From contig NZ_JAQBIE010000003.1 in the NCBI RefSeq assembly GCF_028294535.1, forward strand, positions 1-64,000: DNA of 64,000 nucleotides, given 5' to 3'. Made by a program: the position numbers and the translations under genes. Shown in pieces: positions 46,883-57,052 of the stretch. The stretch comes from Paracoccus onchidii. GTDB taxonomy: Bacteria; Pseudomonadota; Alphaproteobacteria; Rhodobacterales; Rhodobacteraceae. Positions within the stretch are counted from its first letter, which is position 1. The number at the start of each line of letters is the position of its first letter. The notes beneath the pieces are model-generated. The model was not told where the DNA came from. It saw only the letters and a list, made by a program, of their open reading frames with translations, and did no database searches.

Positions 46883-47529
46883 CACACCGCCGCCCTGTGT
46901 TCCAGCCAGCGCCCGATAGCCGCAAGGCACAGGTTGATCACCAGATAGATACAGGCCGCAGCCAGATAAACCTCAAGCGGACGGAATGTCGTTGCCGCCT
47001 GTGCCTGGCTGGCGCGCGTGATTTCCAGAATGCCGACCACCGAAACAAGTGACGACGCCTTGACCAGCAGGATCAGCTCGTTGATCAGCGCAGGCAGCGA
47101 CATCACCACGGCCTGCGGCAGGATGATCCGCGTCCAGATATCCCCGGATGACATGCCGATTGCCTCGGCCGCCTCGGTCTGGCCAGGCGGAAGCGCGGCA
47201 ATCGCGCCCCGCCAGATTTCACTGATATAGGCGCTGGCACAGATACCGACGCTGATCACCGCTGCGGCAATCGCCGGCACATTGATGCCCACCACCGGCA
47301 ACAGGTAATACAGAAGCAGCAATTGCACCAAAAGCGGCACACCACGCAGAAAACTGACCCAGATCGCCGCGAATTTGCGCAACCACGCGTTCCGGGACAA
47401 GGCCGCTGCGCATATCGCAGCCCCCAGAACCAGACCCAGCGCAATGCCGAGGCCCGATACCAGCAACGTGTATCGCGCGGCCCACAGCAGCGGGCCGAAA
47501 CTGTCGATGAAGGTCTGGATACTGAACAT
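46882..47529 (-). CDS. Polar amino-acid ABC transporter permease
   Basis: A 215-residue HisMQ-type permease. It starts MFSIQTFIDSFGPLLWAARYTLLVSGLG, has LRGVPLLVQLLLLYYLLPV, and carries the EAA loop TEAAEAIGMSSGDIWTRIILPQAV. The 56-base gap to the binding-protein gene holds a long hairpin. Second half of the transmembrane heterodimer. Confidence 0.94.
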   Translation of the reverse strand: MFSIQTFIDSFGPLLWAARYTLLVSGLGIALGLVLGAAICAAALSRNAWLRKFAAIWVSFLRGVPLLVQLLLLYYLLPVVGINVPAIAAAVISVGICASAYISEIWRGAIAALPPGQTEAAEAIGMSSGDIWTRIILPQAVVMSLPALINELILLVKASSLVSVVGILEITRASQAQAATTFRPLEVYLAAACIYLVINLCLAAIGRWLEHRAAV

Positions 47530-47549
47530 CAGGGCGTCGATTGCGCGAA

Positions 47550-47580
47550 GCCGCAGGCAGGGTCAAGCCCCGCCTGCGGC
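47550..47580 (-). other. 9-bp hairpin after the amino-acid binding-protein gene
   Basis: GCCGCAGGC (47550-47558) and GCCTGCGGC (47572-47580) pair, with three further inner G-C pairs possible (GGG/CCC). On the minus strand it begins 5 bases after the binding-protein stop; the run of five U lies before the stem, not after it. It is therefore not an intrinsic terminator and probably protects the upstream message. Confidence 0.65.
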
Positions 47581-47585
47581 AAAAA

Positions 47586-48404
47586 TCAGCTCGCCGGGGC
47601 CGTCAATGGCAGTTCGGTATATGTGCCCAGCCATTTTTCCTGAATGGCCTGCACCCGGCCGTCTTCGGTCATCTTTGCAATCGCGTTCTCGATCGCCTTG
47701 GCAAATGCCTCGCTGTCGGGCTCTTTGCGCAACGCCCAGGCGAAATAGGTGGGCTCGCCGAATTGTGCGGGTTCGAACAGGGCAAAGGTCTCGGGGCGGT
47801 TTTTCACAAGATAGGTCAGATTCGGCAAAGAGCCGGCAACCGCGTCCAATCGCCCCACGGCCAGATCGGCATAGGCTTCATCGGTGGTGCCGTATTCCTT
47901 GATGCTGATCCCGCCCAAGGTTTCGCCGAATGCCTCCAGCTGACGAAACTGCGCCGTGCCTTGCTGGACGCCGATTGTCTTGCCGGCAATATCCTCGGGC
48001 TTTTGCAGATCCTCGCTGCGCGCGGATCTGACCAGCGACACCGTCGCATCTGCGATCGGCGGCGTAAAGGTATAGCGTTCCTGCCGTTCGGCGGTGATGG
48101 TTACCGGCGCGATGATAATGTCGAACTTGCCGACCTCAAGCCCGGGCAACTCGGCGGGCCAGGGAATATCCTGATAGACCGGTTCGACGCCCAATTCCTT
48201 GCTGACCTCATCAAACAGATCCTTGGTCATGCCCTCATAGGTGCCGTTGGTCAGCATATCGAAAGGTGCATAATGCATGTCGGTGGCTGTCACGATCTTG
48301 CCCGCCGCCTGGATGTCGGCCAACTGGTCAGCCAGAACCGGAAGCGCCGCCCCAGCGGCGACAAACCCGAAAAGCGCGCCGGTCAGCATGGTCTTGAGGG
48401 TCAT
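47586..48404 (-). CDS. Polar amino-acid ABC transporter substrate-binding protein
   Basis: A 272-residue periplasmic protein of solute-binding family 3. The signal peptide (about 1-25) ends VLA before DQLADIQ. Features include TATDMHYAPFDML, YEGMTKDLFDEVSKELG, FDIIIAPVTITAERQERYTFT and AGKTIGVQQGTAQF. First gene of the operon with two permeases and the ATPase. Expected to bind an amino acid; the ligand is not determined. Confidence 0.93.
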   Translation of the reverse strand: MTLKTMLTGALFGFVAAGAALPVLADQLADIQAAGKIVTATDMHYAPFDMLTNGTYEGMTKDLFDEVSKELGVEPVYQDIPWPAELPGLEVGKFDIIIAPVTITAERQERYTFTPPIADATVSLVRSARSEDLQKPEDIAGKTIGVQQGTAQFRQLEAFGETLGGISIKEYGTTDEAYADLAVGRLDAVAGSLPNLTYLVKNRPETFALFEPAQFGEPTYFAWALRKEPDSEAFAKAIENAIAKMTEDGRVQAIQEKWLGTYTELPLTAPAS

Positions 48405-48506
48405 GAAAATCTCCTTCTAGGTCGGCGCGGTTATTGCCGCAAAAAACCATGAATACCAGCAGCACCAACGCCCCGAGCGATGGCGTGCAGCAGGTTTCAG
48501 GACCGC

Positions 48507-48536
48507 AATATCAGTGTTGTTTATTGAAAATATCAG
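48507..48536. promoter_or_regulatory. Direct repeat AATATCAG upstream of katG
   Basis: AATATCAG occurs at 48507-48514 and again at 48529-48536, with starts 22 bases apart (about two helical turns). The pair overlaps the likely katG promoter in the 228-base divergent region. It may be a regulator site; the protein is unknown. Confidence 0.35.
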
Positions 48537-48546
48537 AAACTACAAT
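48517..48546 (+). promoter_or_regulatory. Putative promoter of katG
   Basis: TTGTTT (48517-48522) and TACAAT (48541-48546) are separated by 18 bases. This is in an AT-rich patch unlike its surroundings and about 85 bases upstream of the katG ATG. Confidence 0.45.
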
Positions 48547-48569
48547 TTTCCCCTATGGCAATGCCCTGA

Positions 48570-50846
<2,277 letters not shown>

Positions 50847-50857
50847 CCCATGATACC

Positions 50858-50887
50858 GGGGCGCGGCGGCGAATGGCCGGCGCGCCC
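50858..50887. terminator. Weak hairpin between katG and cbpM ends
   Basis: GGGCGCG (50859-50865) pairs with CGCGCCC (50881-50887) in the 68-base gap between convergent genes. There is no U-run on either side, so its terminator function is doubtful. Confidence 0.35.
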
Positions 50888-50914
50888 TGCCCCATGTCTC
50901 ATGTCTCGGCAGTG

Positions 50915-51250
50915 TTAATCGCGCAGGCGGTGAACGATCCGATGGATGCGCAGACGCACTTCGTCCGGCTCTTCGGCGACGGCATGCATCAGGGCGCGCA
51001 TATCCCCGCGCGCTGTGTTCAGCTGATCCACCAGCGACATGACAAGATGCATGGCATCGCCCTTCAGCTCATACCCTTCCAGCAGATCGCACAGCAGTCG
51101 CAGCCGGGCGATATCGGCATCTCGATAGGCGGGTCCGCTGTCGGTCTGCAAGGGCTGCACGATCTGTTCGCGAACAAAGACCTGCAAGCGCCGCTCGGTC
51201 AGGTCATCCACCAGAGTGACAACCTCGGCGGCTGTGTAATGCCGGGTCAT
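50915..51250 (-). CDS. cbpM: CbpM-type chaperone modulator
   Basis: A 111-residue protein with a MerR-like helix-turn-helix (TAAEVVTLVDDLTERRLQVFVREQIVQPLQ) followed by ARLRLLCDLLEGYEL, the pattern of CbpM. In E. coli CbpM binds and inhibits the J-domain protein CbpA. The gene order here, cbpA then cbpM, and the ATGA overlap support that pairing. The final residues are Arg-rich. Confidence 0.84.
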   Translation of the reverse strand: MTRHYTAAEVVTLVDDLTERRLQVFVREQIVQPLQTDSGPAYRDADIARLRLLCDLLEGYELKGDAMHLVMSLVDQLNTARGDMRALMHAVAEEPDEVRLRIHRIVHRLRD

Positions 51251-52152
51251 GACGCGCCCCCCTTGCGCGGATCATATGCATGATCCTTGCGCCATTCCTC
51301 CATGAACCGGGCCAGATCCTCATCGATCGCGGGCGGCATGACGATCTTCAATTCGACATGCTGGTCGCCGCCCTTGATGCCGCGCCCGCGCAATCGCAAC
51401 CGTTGGCCCGTCGTCGCCCCCCTGGGAATGGTCAGGTTCACGGGACCATCGATGGTCGGCACCGGAACCTTGGCGCCCAGCACCGCCTCATCCATCGCGA
51501 TTGCAAGGGTCACAGACACATCATTGCCATCGCGGTTGAACTGGGCATGAGGCGCGATGGCAATGGTCAGATAGGCATCACCGGCGCCGCCCCGCCCCAT
51601 TCCCCTGCCACCCTTGCCGCGCAGGCGGATGGTCTGACCGTCGCGCACGCCTTCGGGGATGGCCACCTCCAGATCACCCCCTTCGGGCAGGCTGACACGG
51701 GCTTTGCCACCTTTCGCGGCCGTGATGAAATCGATCTCCAGATTGAAGCGATAGTCCTGACCGCGCATGTCCTGCGCCCCCGGATGCGCACCGAAACCTC
51801 TGCCACGGCGACCGAACAGATCCGCAAAAACATCTGACAGATCGGGATCGCCCTCGAACCCATAGCCCTGCGAATAGGGATGCCCCGATGCTTCTGCATG
51901 TTCGCGGTAATATCGGCGTTGCGGGTTTTCCTGACCCTGGCCATCGATCTCACCCGCATCAAAGCGGCGGCGCTGGTCAGGATCTTTCAGCAGATCATAG
52001 GCGGCGGAGGCCGTCTTGAAACGTTCGGCCGCAACCGGATCGGGGTTCAGATCCGGATGTGCCTCTTTGGCGATCGTTCGATAGGCTTTCTTGATTTCGG
52101 CATCGGTGGCCGATTTCGTCAGCCCCAGCGCAGCATATGGATCAGCCGCCAT
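51247..52152 (-). CDS. cbpA: CbpA-like DnaJ-family co-chaperone
   Basis: A 301-residue class II J protein. The J domain (about 1-68) has the HPD motif within EAHPDLNPD; a Gly-rich linker follows, and then C-terminal substrate-binding barrels with FNLEIDFITAAKGGKARVSLPEGG and VNLTIPRGATTGQRLRLRGRG. It lacks the Cys-rich zinc finger of DnaJ, as expected for CbpA. The start is at 52152; upstream is an AGGAAG site. Confidence 0.93.
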   Translation of the reverse strand: MAADPYAALGLTKSATDAEIKKAYRTIAKEAHPDLNPDPVAAERFKTASAAYDLLKDPDQRRRFDAGEIDGQGQENPQRRYYREHAEASGHPYSQGYGFEGDPDLSDVFADLFGRRGRGFGAHPGAQDMRGQDYRFNLEIDFITAAKGGKARVSLPEGGDLEVAIPEGVRDGQTIRLRGKGGRGMGRGGAGDAYLTIAIAPHAQFNRDGNDVSVTLAIAMDEAVLGAKVPVPTIDGPVNLTIPRGATTGQRLRLRGRGIKGGDQHVELKIVMPPAIDEDLARFMEEWRKDHAYDPRKGGAS

Positions 52153-52187
52153 GTCAGATACCCCCGCTTCCTGTCCTGCATATCAGC

Positions 52188-52215
52188 AACATAGGTCGCG
52201 GGGATATTTCATCAA
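52188..52215 (-). promoter_or_regulatory. Possible promoter of cbpA
   Basis: On the minus strand TTGATG (52215-52210) is followed 16 bases later by TATGTT (52193-52188). It overlaps the stop codon of the aldo/keto reductase gene. A heat-shock-type motif was not seen. Confidence 0.35.
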
Positions 52216-53276
52216 TAGGGCAGCGGATGTTCCCGGTGCAGTCGCGCGATGGCCTTGGCCAGATCTTCGGGCAGCGGTTTCCCGAACCCCGCAACCATGT
52301 GCTGAAGCTGATCGAAATCCGTGGCGCCGATGATCGGCACGACCTTGAAGGGACGCGTCAATTGCCAGGCGATCGACATATGCACCGGATCCCAACCATG
52401 CTTGCGGGCCAGGTCGACATAGGCAGCAACGGCGGCCTCGGCCCGGTTGGTCTTGCGTCCCCCCAGATTGCCCATGCCCCCGGCGGCCTTGTCCACCGCG
52501 ACGCGGCTTTGCGCCGGGATGTTCCCATCGGCATATTTCCCCGTCAGCAATCCCGCCGCCAAGGGCGAATAGGCCAGCAGGGTGACATCTTCGTTGACTG
52601 CGGTTTCGGCGAGGTCGGTGTCGTATTGGCGATACAACAGGGAATATTCATTCTGAATCGCCGCAATACGTGGCGCCCCCAAACGATCGGCAACATCGCA
52701 CCAACGGGTCAATCCCCAGGCACTTTCGTTGGACAAGCCCGCCGCGCGGATCTTGCCTGCCTTGCGTGCCTGAGCAAGTGCCTCCAGCACATCGGCCATA
52801 TGATCAAGCGTCGCCTGGCGCGATTGCTGCGACGGATTATAGGTCCAGTTCTGGCGGAACGCATAAGATCCGCGAACCGGCCAGTGCAACTGATACAGGT
52901 CGATATAGTCGGATTGCAGTCGCGTCAGTGATTTGTCGATACATTCCAGAACGGTCTTGCCATCGAAGGGCGCACCGTCACGAATCAATTGCGTCGGGCC
53001 GGTGATCTTGGTGGCAATTTCCACCTGATCGCGCCGGCTGTTCTTGGCAAGCCATTCGCCGATCACCTGTTCCGATATGCCGAAAGTTTCGGTCTTGACC
53101 GGGTTCACGGGATACATTTCCGCGCAGTCAAAGAAAGTCATGCCGATTTCGACAGCCCGATCCATCTGCGCATGGGCCTGGGGCTGTGGCGTCTGGTTTC
53201 CATAGGTCATCGTGCCAAGGCAGATTTCGCTGACCTCGACATCGCTGCCGCCAAGCCTAACGCGGTTCATTGTCAT
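52212..53276 (-). CDS. Aldo/keto reductase (Tas-like)
   Basis: A 354-residue NADPH-dependent reductase with the TIM-barrel pattern. Near the N-terminus are ICLGTMTYGNQTPQPQAHA, then FFDCAEMYPVNPVKTETFG with the catalytic Asp and Tyr, and VEIATKITGP with the catalytic Lys. The C-terminal VVPIIGATDFDQLQHM is the cofactor-binding region. ATG 53276 has AAGGA with 9 bases spacing. It is 92 bases downstream of the second dipeptide operon on the same strand. Closest to E. coli Tas by motif; substrate unknown. Confidence 0.9.
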   Translation of the reverse strand: MTMNRVRLGGSDVEVSEICLGTMTYGNQTPQPQAHAQMDRAVEIGMTFFDCAEMYPVNPVKTETFGISEQVIGEWLAKNSRRDQVEIATKITGPTQLIRDGAPFDGKTVLECIDKSLTRLQSDYIDLYQLHWPVRGSYAFRQNWTYNPSQQSRQATLDHMADVLEALAQARKAGKIRAAGLSNESAWGLTRWCDVADRLGAPRIAAIQNEYSLLYRQYDTDLAETAVNEDVTLLAYSPLAAGLLTGKYADGNIPAQSRVAVDKAAGGMGNLGGRKTNRAEAAVAAYVDLARKHGWDPVHMSIAWQLTRPFKVVPIIGATDFDQLQHMVAGFGKPLPEDLAKAIARLHREHPLPY

Positions 53277-53368
53277 CTTTACCATTCCTTGCGTTTCGGC
53301 CCGCAAGCTAGCGATAACACTGCAGGACGCAACCCCCGCCCCTGAAGGGCCCGTCCGCCACAGGTCCG

Positions 53369-54175
53369 CTACGCGCGGGAATAGCCGGCAGACGCCTGAA
53401 TCAGATGCCTGGTATAGTCCTGCTGCCCGGCACCGGCCCTCAACGCAGCGCCAGACATGATCTCGACGATGCGGCCGTGCTGCATGACGGCCAAGCGGTC
53501 ACACATATGGGCGACAACGGCCAAGTCATGGCTGACCATGACATAAGTCAGGTCATGTTCGGCACGAAGATCCGCCAACAGATTGAGGATCTCGGCCTGA
53601 ACACTGACATCCAGCGCGCTGGTCGGTTCATCCAGCAACAACAAGCGCGGCTCGGCAGCAAGAGCCCGCGCGATCGCGACACGCTGACGCTGCCCGCCCG
53701 ACAGTTGATGAGGGTAGCGAAAGCGGAATCCGCGGCCAAGACCCACATCGTCGAGCAGGCGGGCAATGCGCCGATCGATGTCCTGCATGCCCTGAAGGCG
53801 CAGGGCCTCGCTGAGGACAGCATCGACCGAGTGACGGGGATGCAGGCTGGCATAGGGGTCCTGAAAGACCATTTGCACGGTCTTGTAGAAATTCCTGTCC
53901 CGCCTGGTGCCTGAAACAGGTTGATCGTCGACGCCGATCCGTCCGGACCAGGTGTCGATCAACCCGGCGACCGCGCGCAGGATCGTGGATTTCCCCGAAC
54001 CCGATTCGCCCACGAGTCCGAAGCTTTCGCCCGGTGCGACCGCAAACGTCGCCTGTTGCACGGCGTCGACCCGGTCTGGGGGAAAACCGAACCAGACGTC
54101 AAGTTGGTCCACCGTCAACATGATCGGGGACCGGGTGTCAGGGTATTTAGACGAAGAAGAAGCGGCATCGGTCAC
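53369..54175 (-). CDS. Dipeptide-type ABC transporter ATP-binding protein (DppF-like)
   Basis: A 268-residue ABC ATPase. Walker A GESGSGKST near residue 58, signature [16 protein letters not shown], Walker [15 protein letters not shown]. The start is assigned to GTG 54175, which overlaps the previous stop codon as GTGA and has GGAGG just upstream; ATG 54121 is possible but has no such site. It is the final gene of a five-gene transport operon; 92 bases lie before the aldo/keto reductase. Confidence 0.9.
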   Translation of the reverse strand: MTDAASSSSKYPDTRSPIMLTVDQLDVWFGFPPDRVDAVQQATFAVAPGESFGLVGESGSGKSTILRAVAGLIDTWSGRIGVDDQPVSGTRRDRNFYKTVQMVFQDPYASLHPRHSVDAVLSEALRLQGMQDIDRRIARLLDDVGLGRGFRFRYPHQLSGGQRQRVAIARALAAEPRLLLLDEPTSALDVSVQAEILNLLADLRAEHDLTYVMVSHDLAVVAHMCDRLAVMQHGRIVEIMSGAALRAGAGQQDYTRHLIQASAGYSRA

Positions 54176-55056
54176 AGACCTCCGGGGAACTCGGTTTTCT
54201 GGATGTCGGGCATCGGCTCGGCATCGCGCCAACTGTCCTGACGTTGCAGGACCGGCAGGCGATCAATCGGCGCATCCAGTCGAGGAAGGCTGTTCAGCAG
54301 CCCTTGCGTATAGGGATGACGCGCGTGATGGAGATCTTGCGCGGCGAGGGTTTCCACGATCCGCCCGGCATACATGATCAGCACGCGATCACAGAACTGG
54401 GCAACCAGATTCAGGTCATGGCTGATAAAGATCAGACCCATCCCCCGATCACGGACGAGCCTGTCCATGATATTCAGCACCTCGGTGCGGACCGAGACGT
54501 CGAGGGCGGATGTCGGTTCATCGGCGATCAGGATTTCAGGATCTGGCGCAAGCATCATCGCGATCATGATCCGTTGCCCCATGCCCCCCGATACTTCGTG
54601 CGGATATGTTTCCATCACGCGGGCGGGATCACGGATCTGCACGGCATCCAGCATTTCCAGCGCCTTCTGGCGTGCTGCTGCCTTGCCCCCACCAGCATGC
54701 AGGCGGTAGGCCTCGATGATCTGGTCGCCGATCTTCATGACCGGATTCAGGCTGAATTTCGGATCCTGCATGACCATGCTGATACGGCTGCCGCGGATCT
54801 TGCGCATCTGCCTTTCGCTCAGATCCAGAAGTGGTTGATCGTGAAACTCCATGCGATCGGCCTCGACCTTGCCCGGGGGACGGATCAGCCCCAGCAACGA
54901 CCTGCCGGTCATCGATTTTCCCGAGCCTGATTCCCCCACCACGCCCAGCCTTTCGCGCCCCAGATCGAAATTCACGCCGCGCACGGCCTGAAACGCGCCT
55001 TGCCGGGTCGGGAAGGTAACCCGCAGGTTTCGCACGGACAGAAGCGGCGAGGTCAT
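54172..55056 (-). CDS. Dipeptide-type ABC transporter ATP-binding protein (DppD-like)
   Basis: A 294-residue ABC ATPase. Walker A GESGSGKSMTGRSLLG near residue 40, signature VSGGMGQRIMIAMMLA (with Met-Gly where Met-Arg is common), Walker [15 protein letters not shown]. The C-terminal oligopeptide extension PYTQGLLNSLPRLDAP is present. ATGA overlap with the permease. Together with DppF it forms the ATPase dimer. Confidence 0.92.
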   Translation of the reverse strand: MTSPLLSVRNLRVTFPTRQGAFQAVRGVNFDLGRERLGVVGESGSGKSMTGRSLLGLIRPPGKVEADRMEFHDQPLLDLSERQMRKIRGSRISMVMQDPKFSLNPVMKIGDQIIEAYRLHAGGGKAAARQKALEMLDAVQIRDPARVMETYPHEVSGGMGQRIMIAMMLAPDPEILIADEPTSALDVSVRTEVLNIMDRLVRDRGMGLIFISHDLNLVAQFCDRVLIMYAGRIVETLAAQDLHHARHPYTQGLLNSLPRLDAPIDRLPVLQRQDSWRDAEPMPDIQKTEFPGGL

Positions 55057-55970
55057 TCCTTGGTTCCTTTCGGGTCAAGCACGTCGCGCAAGCCGTCGCC
55101 CAGCAGGTTGAAGGCAAGGCTGACGATGAAAATCGCCAGCCCCGGCATCGCCGCGACCCACCAGAAATCGAGGATATAGGTGCGCCCGTCAGAAATCATC
55201 GCGCCCCATTCGGGCATTGGCGGCTGCGCGCCAAGCCCCAGAAAGCCCAGTCCCGCAGCAGACAGGATGATGCCCGCCATATCCAGCGCGACCCGCACGA
55301 TCAGCGAGCTGATGCAAAGCGGCCAGACATGACGGATCAGAAGGCGCATCGGCCCTGCCCCCTGCAGACGCGCGGCGGCGATGTAATCGGCATTGCGAAT
55401 GGTCAGTGTTTCGGCGCGGGCCAGGCGTGCATAGGGCGGCCAGGCGGTCAGTGCCAGCGCCAGCACCGCGTTGCCGATACTGGCCCCCAATGCCGCAACG
55501 AAGGCCAGCGCCAGGATCAGCTTGGGGAAGGCAAGAAAGATATCGGTGATGCGCATCAGGACCTGATCGGTCCAGCCGCCGGTGAACCCTGCCACGGTGC
55601 CGATGAACAGCCCGATGATCGGCGCGATCAGCGCCACGGTTCCGACGATGAACAAGGTGATCCGAGAGCCATAGATCAGGCGCGACAGGATATCGCGCCC
55701 CAGCGCATCCGTGCCGAGCAGATGTTCGCCCGAAGGCGGCTGCAAGCGCCCGGCTAGGTTTTGCGTGAACGGGCTTTGAGGCGCCAACCAGGGCGCAAAG
55801 ATCGCCATGCCGATCAGGATGACAAGGATGATCAGCCCCAGCATCGCCAGTTTGTTGGCGCGAAAGGTCAGCCATCCCTGATAGATTGCCCCAAGCCTTG
55901 CCTGACGGCGGGTCTGGGGCGCATCGGACAGCAGCCATTCACGTCGGGTCATGTCGCGGGATTGGCTCAT
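55053..55970 (-). CDS. Dipeptide-type ABC transporter permease (DppC-like)
   Basis: A 305-residue permease with six helices. HLLGTDALGRDILSRLIYGSRIT and the EAA loop YIAAARLQGAGPMRLLIRHVWP identify it. FLGLGAQPPMPEWGAMISDGR is another family segment. It overlaps both neighbours by four bases (ATGA), so all are coupled. Basic N-terminus RREWLLSDAPQTRRQAR precedes the first helix. Confidence 0.93.
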   Translation of the reverse strand: MSQSRDMTRREWLLSDAPQTRRQARLGAIYQGWLTFRANKLAMLGLIILVILIGMAIFAPWLAPQSPFTQNLAGRLQPPSGEHLLGTDALGRDILSRLIYGSRITLFIVGTVALIAPIIGLFIGTVAGFTGGWTDQVLMRITDIFLAFPKLILALAFVAALGASIGNAVLALALTAWPPYARLARAETLTIRNADYIAAARLQGAGPMRLLIRHVWPLCISSLIVRVALDMAGIILSAAGLGFLGLGAQPPMPEWGAMISDGRTYILDFWWVAAMPGLAIFIVSLAFNLLGDGLRDVLDPKGTKE

Positions 55971-57049
55971 TTCGACCTCGGGTCCAGAACGCGATAGAGC
56001 AGATCGCTGAGCAGGTTCAGCGCGATGAAGCTGGTCCCGACGACGATCGTGCCACCAAGGACCGCGTTCATATCCCCGGCCAGAAGCGATTTGGTGATAT
56101 ATTGCCCAAGGCCCGGCCAGCTGAAGATGATCTCGGTCAGGACCGAACCTTCCAGCAGCGATCCGAAGGACAAGGCGATCACGGTGACCAGCGGGATGGC
56201 GATATTTCGAAATGCATGTCGCCAGATCACCGCGCGTTCGGACAGGCCCTTGACCCGTGCCGTGGTGATGTATTCCGCACTCAGTTGTTCCAGCATGAAG
56301 CTGCGGGTCATGCGGCTGATATAGGCAAGGCTGAAATAGCCCAGAAGGCTGGCGGGCAGAATGATATGGCTGAAGGCGTCCTTGAAGGCGGGCCAGTCGC
56401 CGGCCAGCAGGGAATCGACCAGGATCAGCCCCGTGACCGAGGGGACCATGCCGTCATAGATAATGCTCTGACGACCCGGCCCGCCGACCCAGCCAAGGAT
56501 GCCATAGAATACCAACAGCCCCATCAGACCCAGCCAGAAGATCGGCATTGAATAGCCAACCAGGGCCACGACGCGGGCTATCTGATCAATCAGGCCGCCA
56601 CGGCGCGCGGCGGCGATGACCCCAAGCGGCACACCCACGAAAACCCCGATGAACGTGCCAAGGGTGGCCAGCTCCAGCGTGGCCGGAAAGACCCGCTTGA
56701 TGTCATCGATCACCATCTGCCCGGTCGAAATCGAGCGCCCGAAATCGCCGCTGAGAACATCGCGGATATAGCCTGCGAACTGGATGTAGAGCGGCTGATC
56801 CAGACCCATTGCGCGATAGGCGGCATCATACTGGGCCTGGGTCGCGCGGTCTCCGACCACTTTCAGCACCGGGTCGATGGGCATGACCCGCCCGATGATG
56901 AATGTCACCAGCAGCAGCCCCAGAAGGGTCAGGGCCAGTGACAGCACCGTGCCGGACAGGTTGCGCAGGCGCCGATGTCGTGCCGCGCGCCTGTCTGCAT
57001 TGGAAAGGGGCGGAGACTGGCTCCGCCCGCCAGAGTCGCTATGTGCCAA
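55967..57049 (-). CDS. Dipeptide-type ABC transporter permease (DppB-like)
   Basis: A 360-residue permease with six helices and a long Arg-rich cytoplasmic N-terminus (about 1-32). Features include VTFIIGRVMPIDPVLKVVGD, the EAA loop YITTARVKGLSERAVIWRHAFRN and FSWPGLGQYITKSLLAGD. It starts only 3 bases after the binding-protein stop, with no intervening hairpin, unlike the other two binding-protein genes in this window. Confidence 0.93.
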   Translation of the reverse strand: MAHSDSGGRSQSPPLSNADRRAARHRRLRNLSGTVLSLALTLLGLLLVTFIIGRVMPIDPVLKVVGDRATQAQYDAAYRAMGLDQPLYIQFAGYIRDVLSGDFGRSISTGQMVIDDIKRVFPATLELATLGTFIGVFVGVPLGVIAAARRGGLIDQIARVVALVGYSMPIFWLGLMGLLVFYGILGWVGGPGRQSIIYDGMVPSVTGLILVDSLLAGDWPAFKDAFSHIILPASLLGYFSLAYISRMTRSFMLEQLSAEYITTARVKGLSERAVIWRHAFRNIAIPLVTVIALSFGSLLEGSVLTEIIFSWPGLGQYITKSLLAGDMNAVLGGTIVVGTSFIALNLLSDLLYRVLDPRSK

Positions 57050-57052
57050 AGC

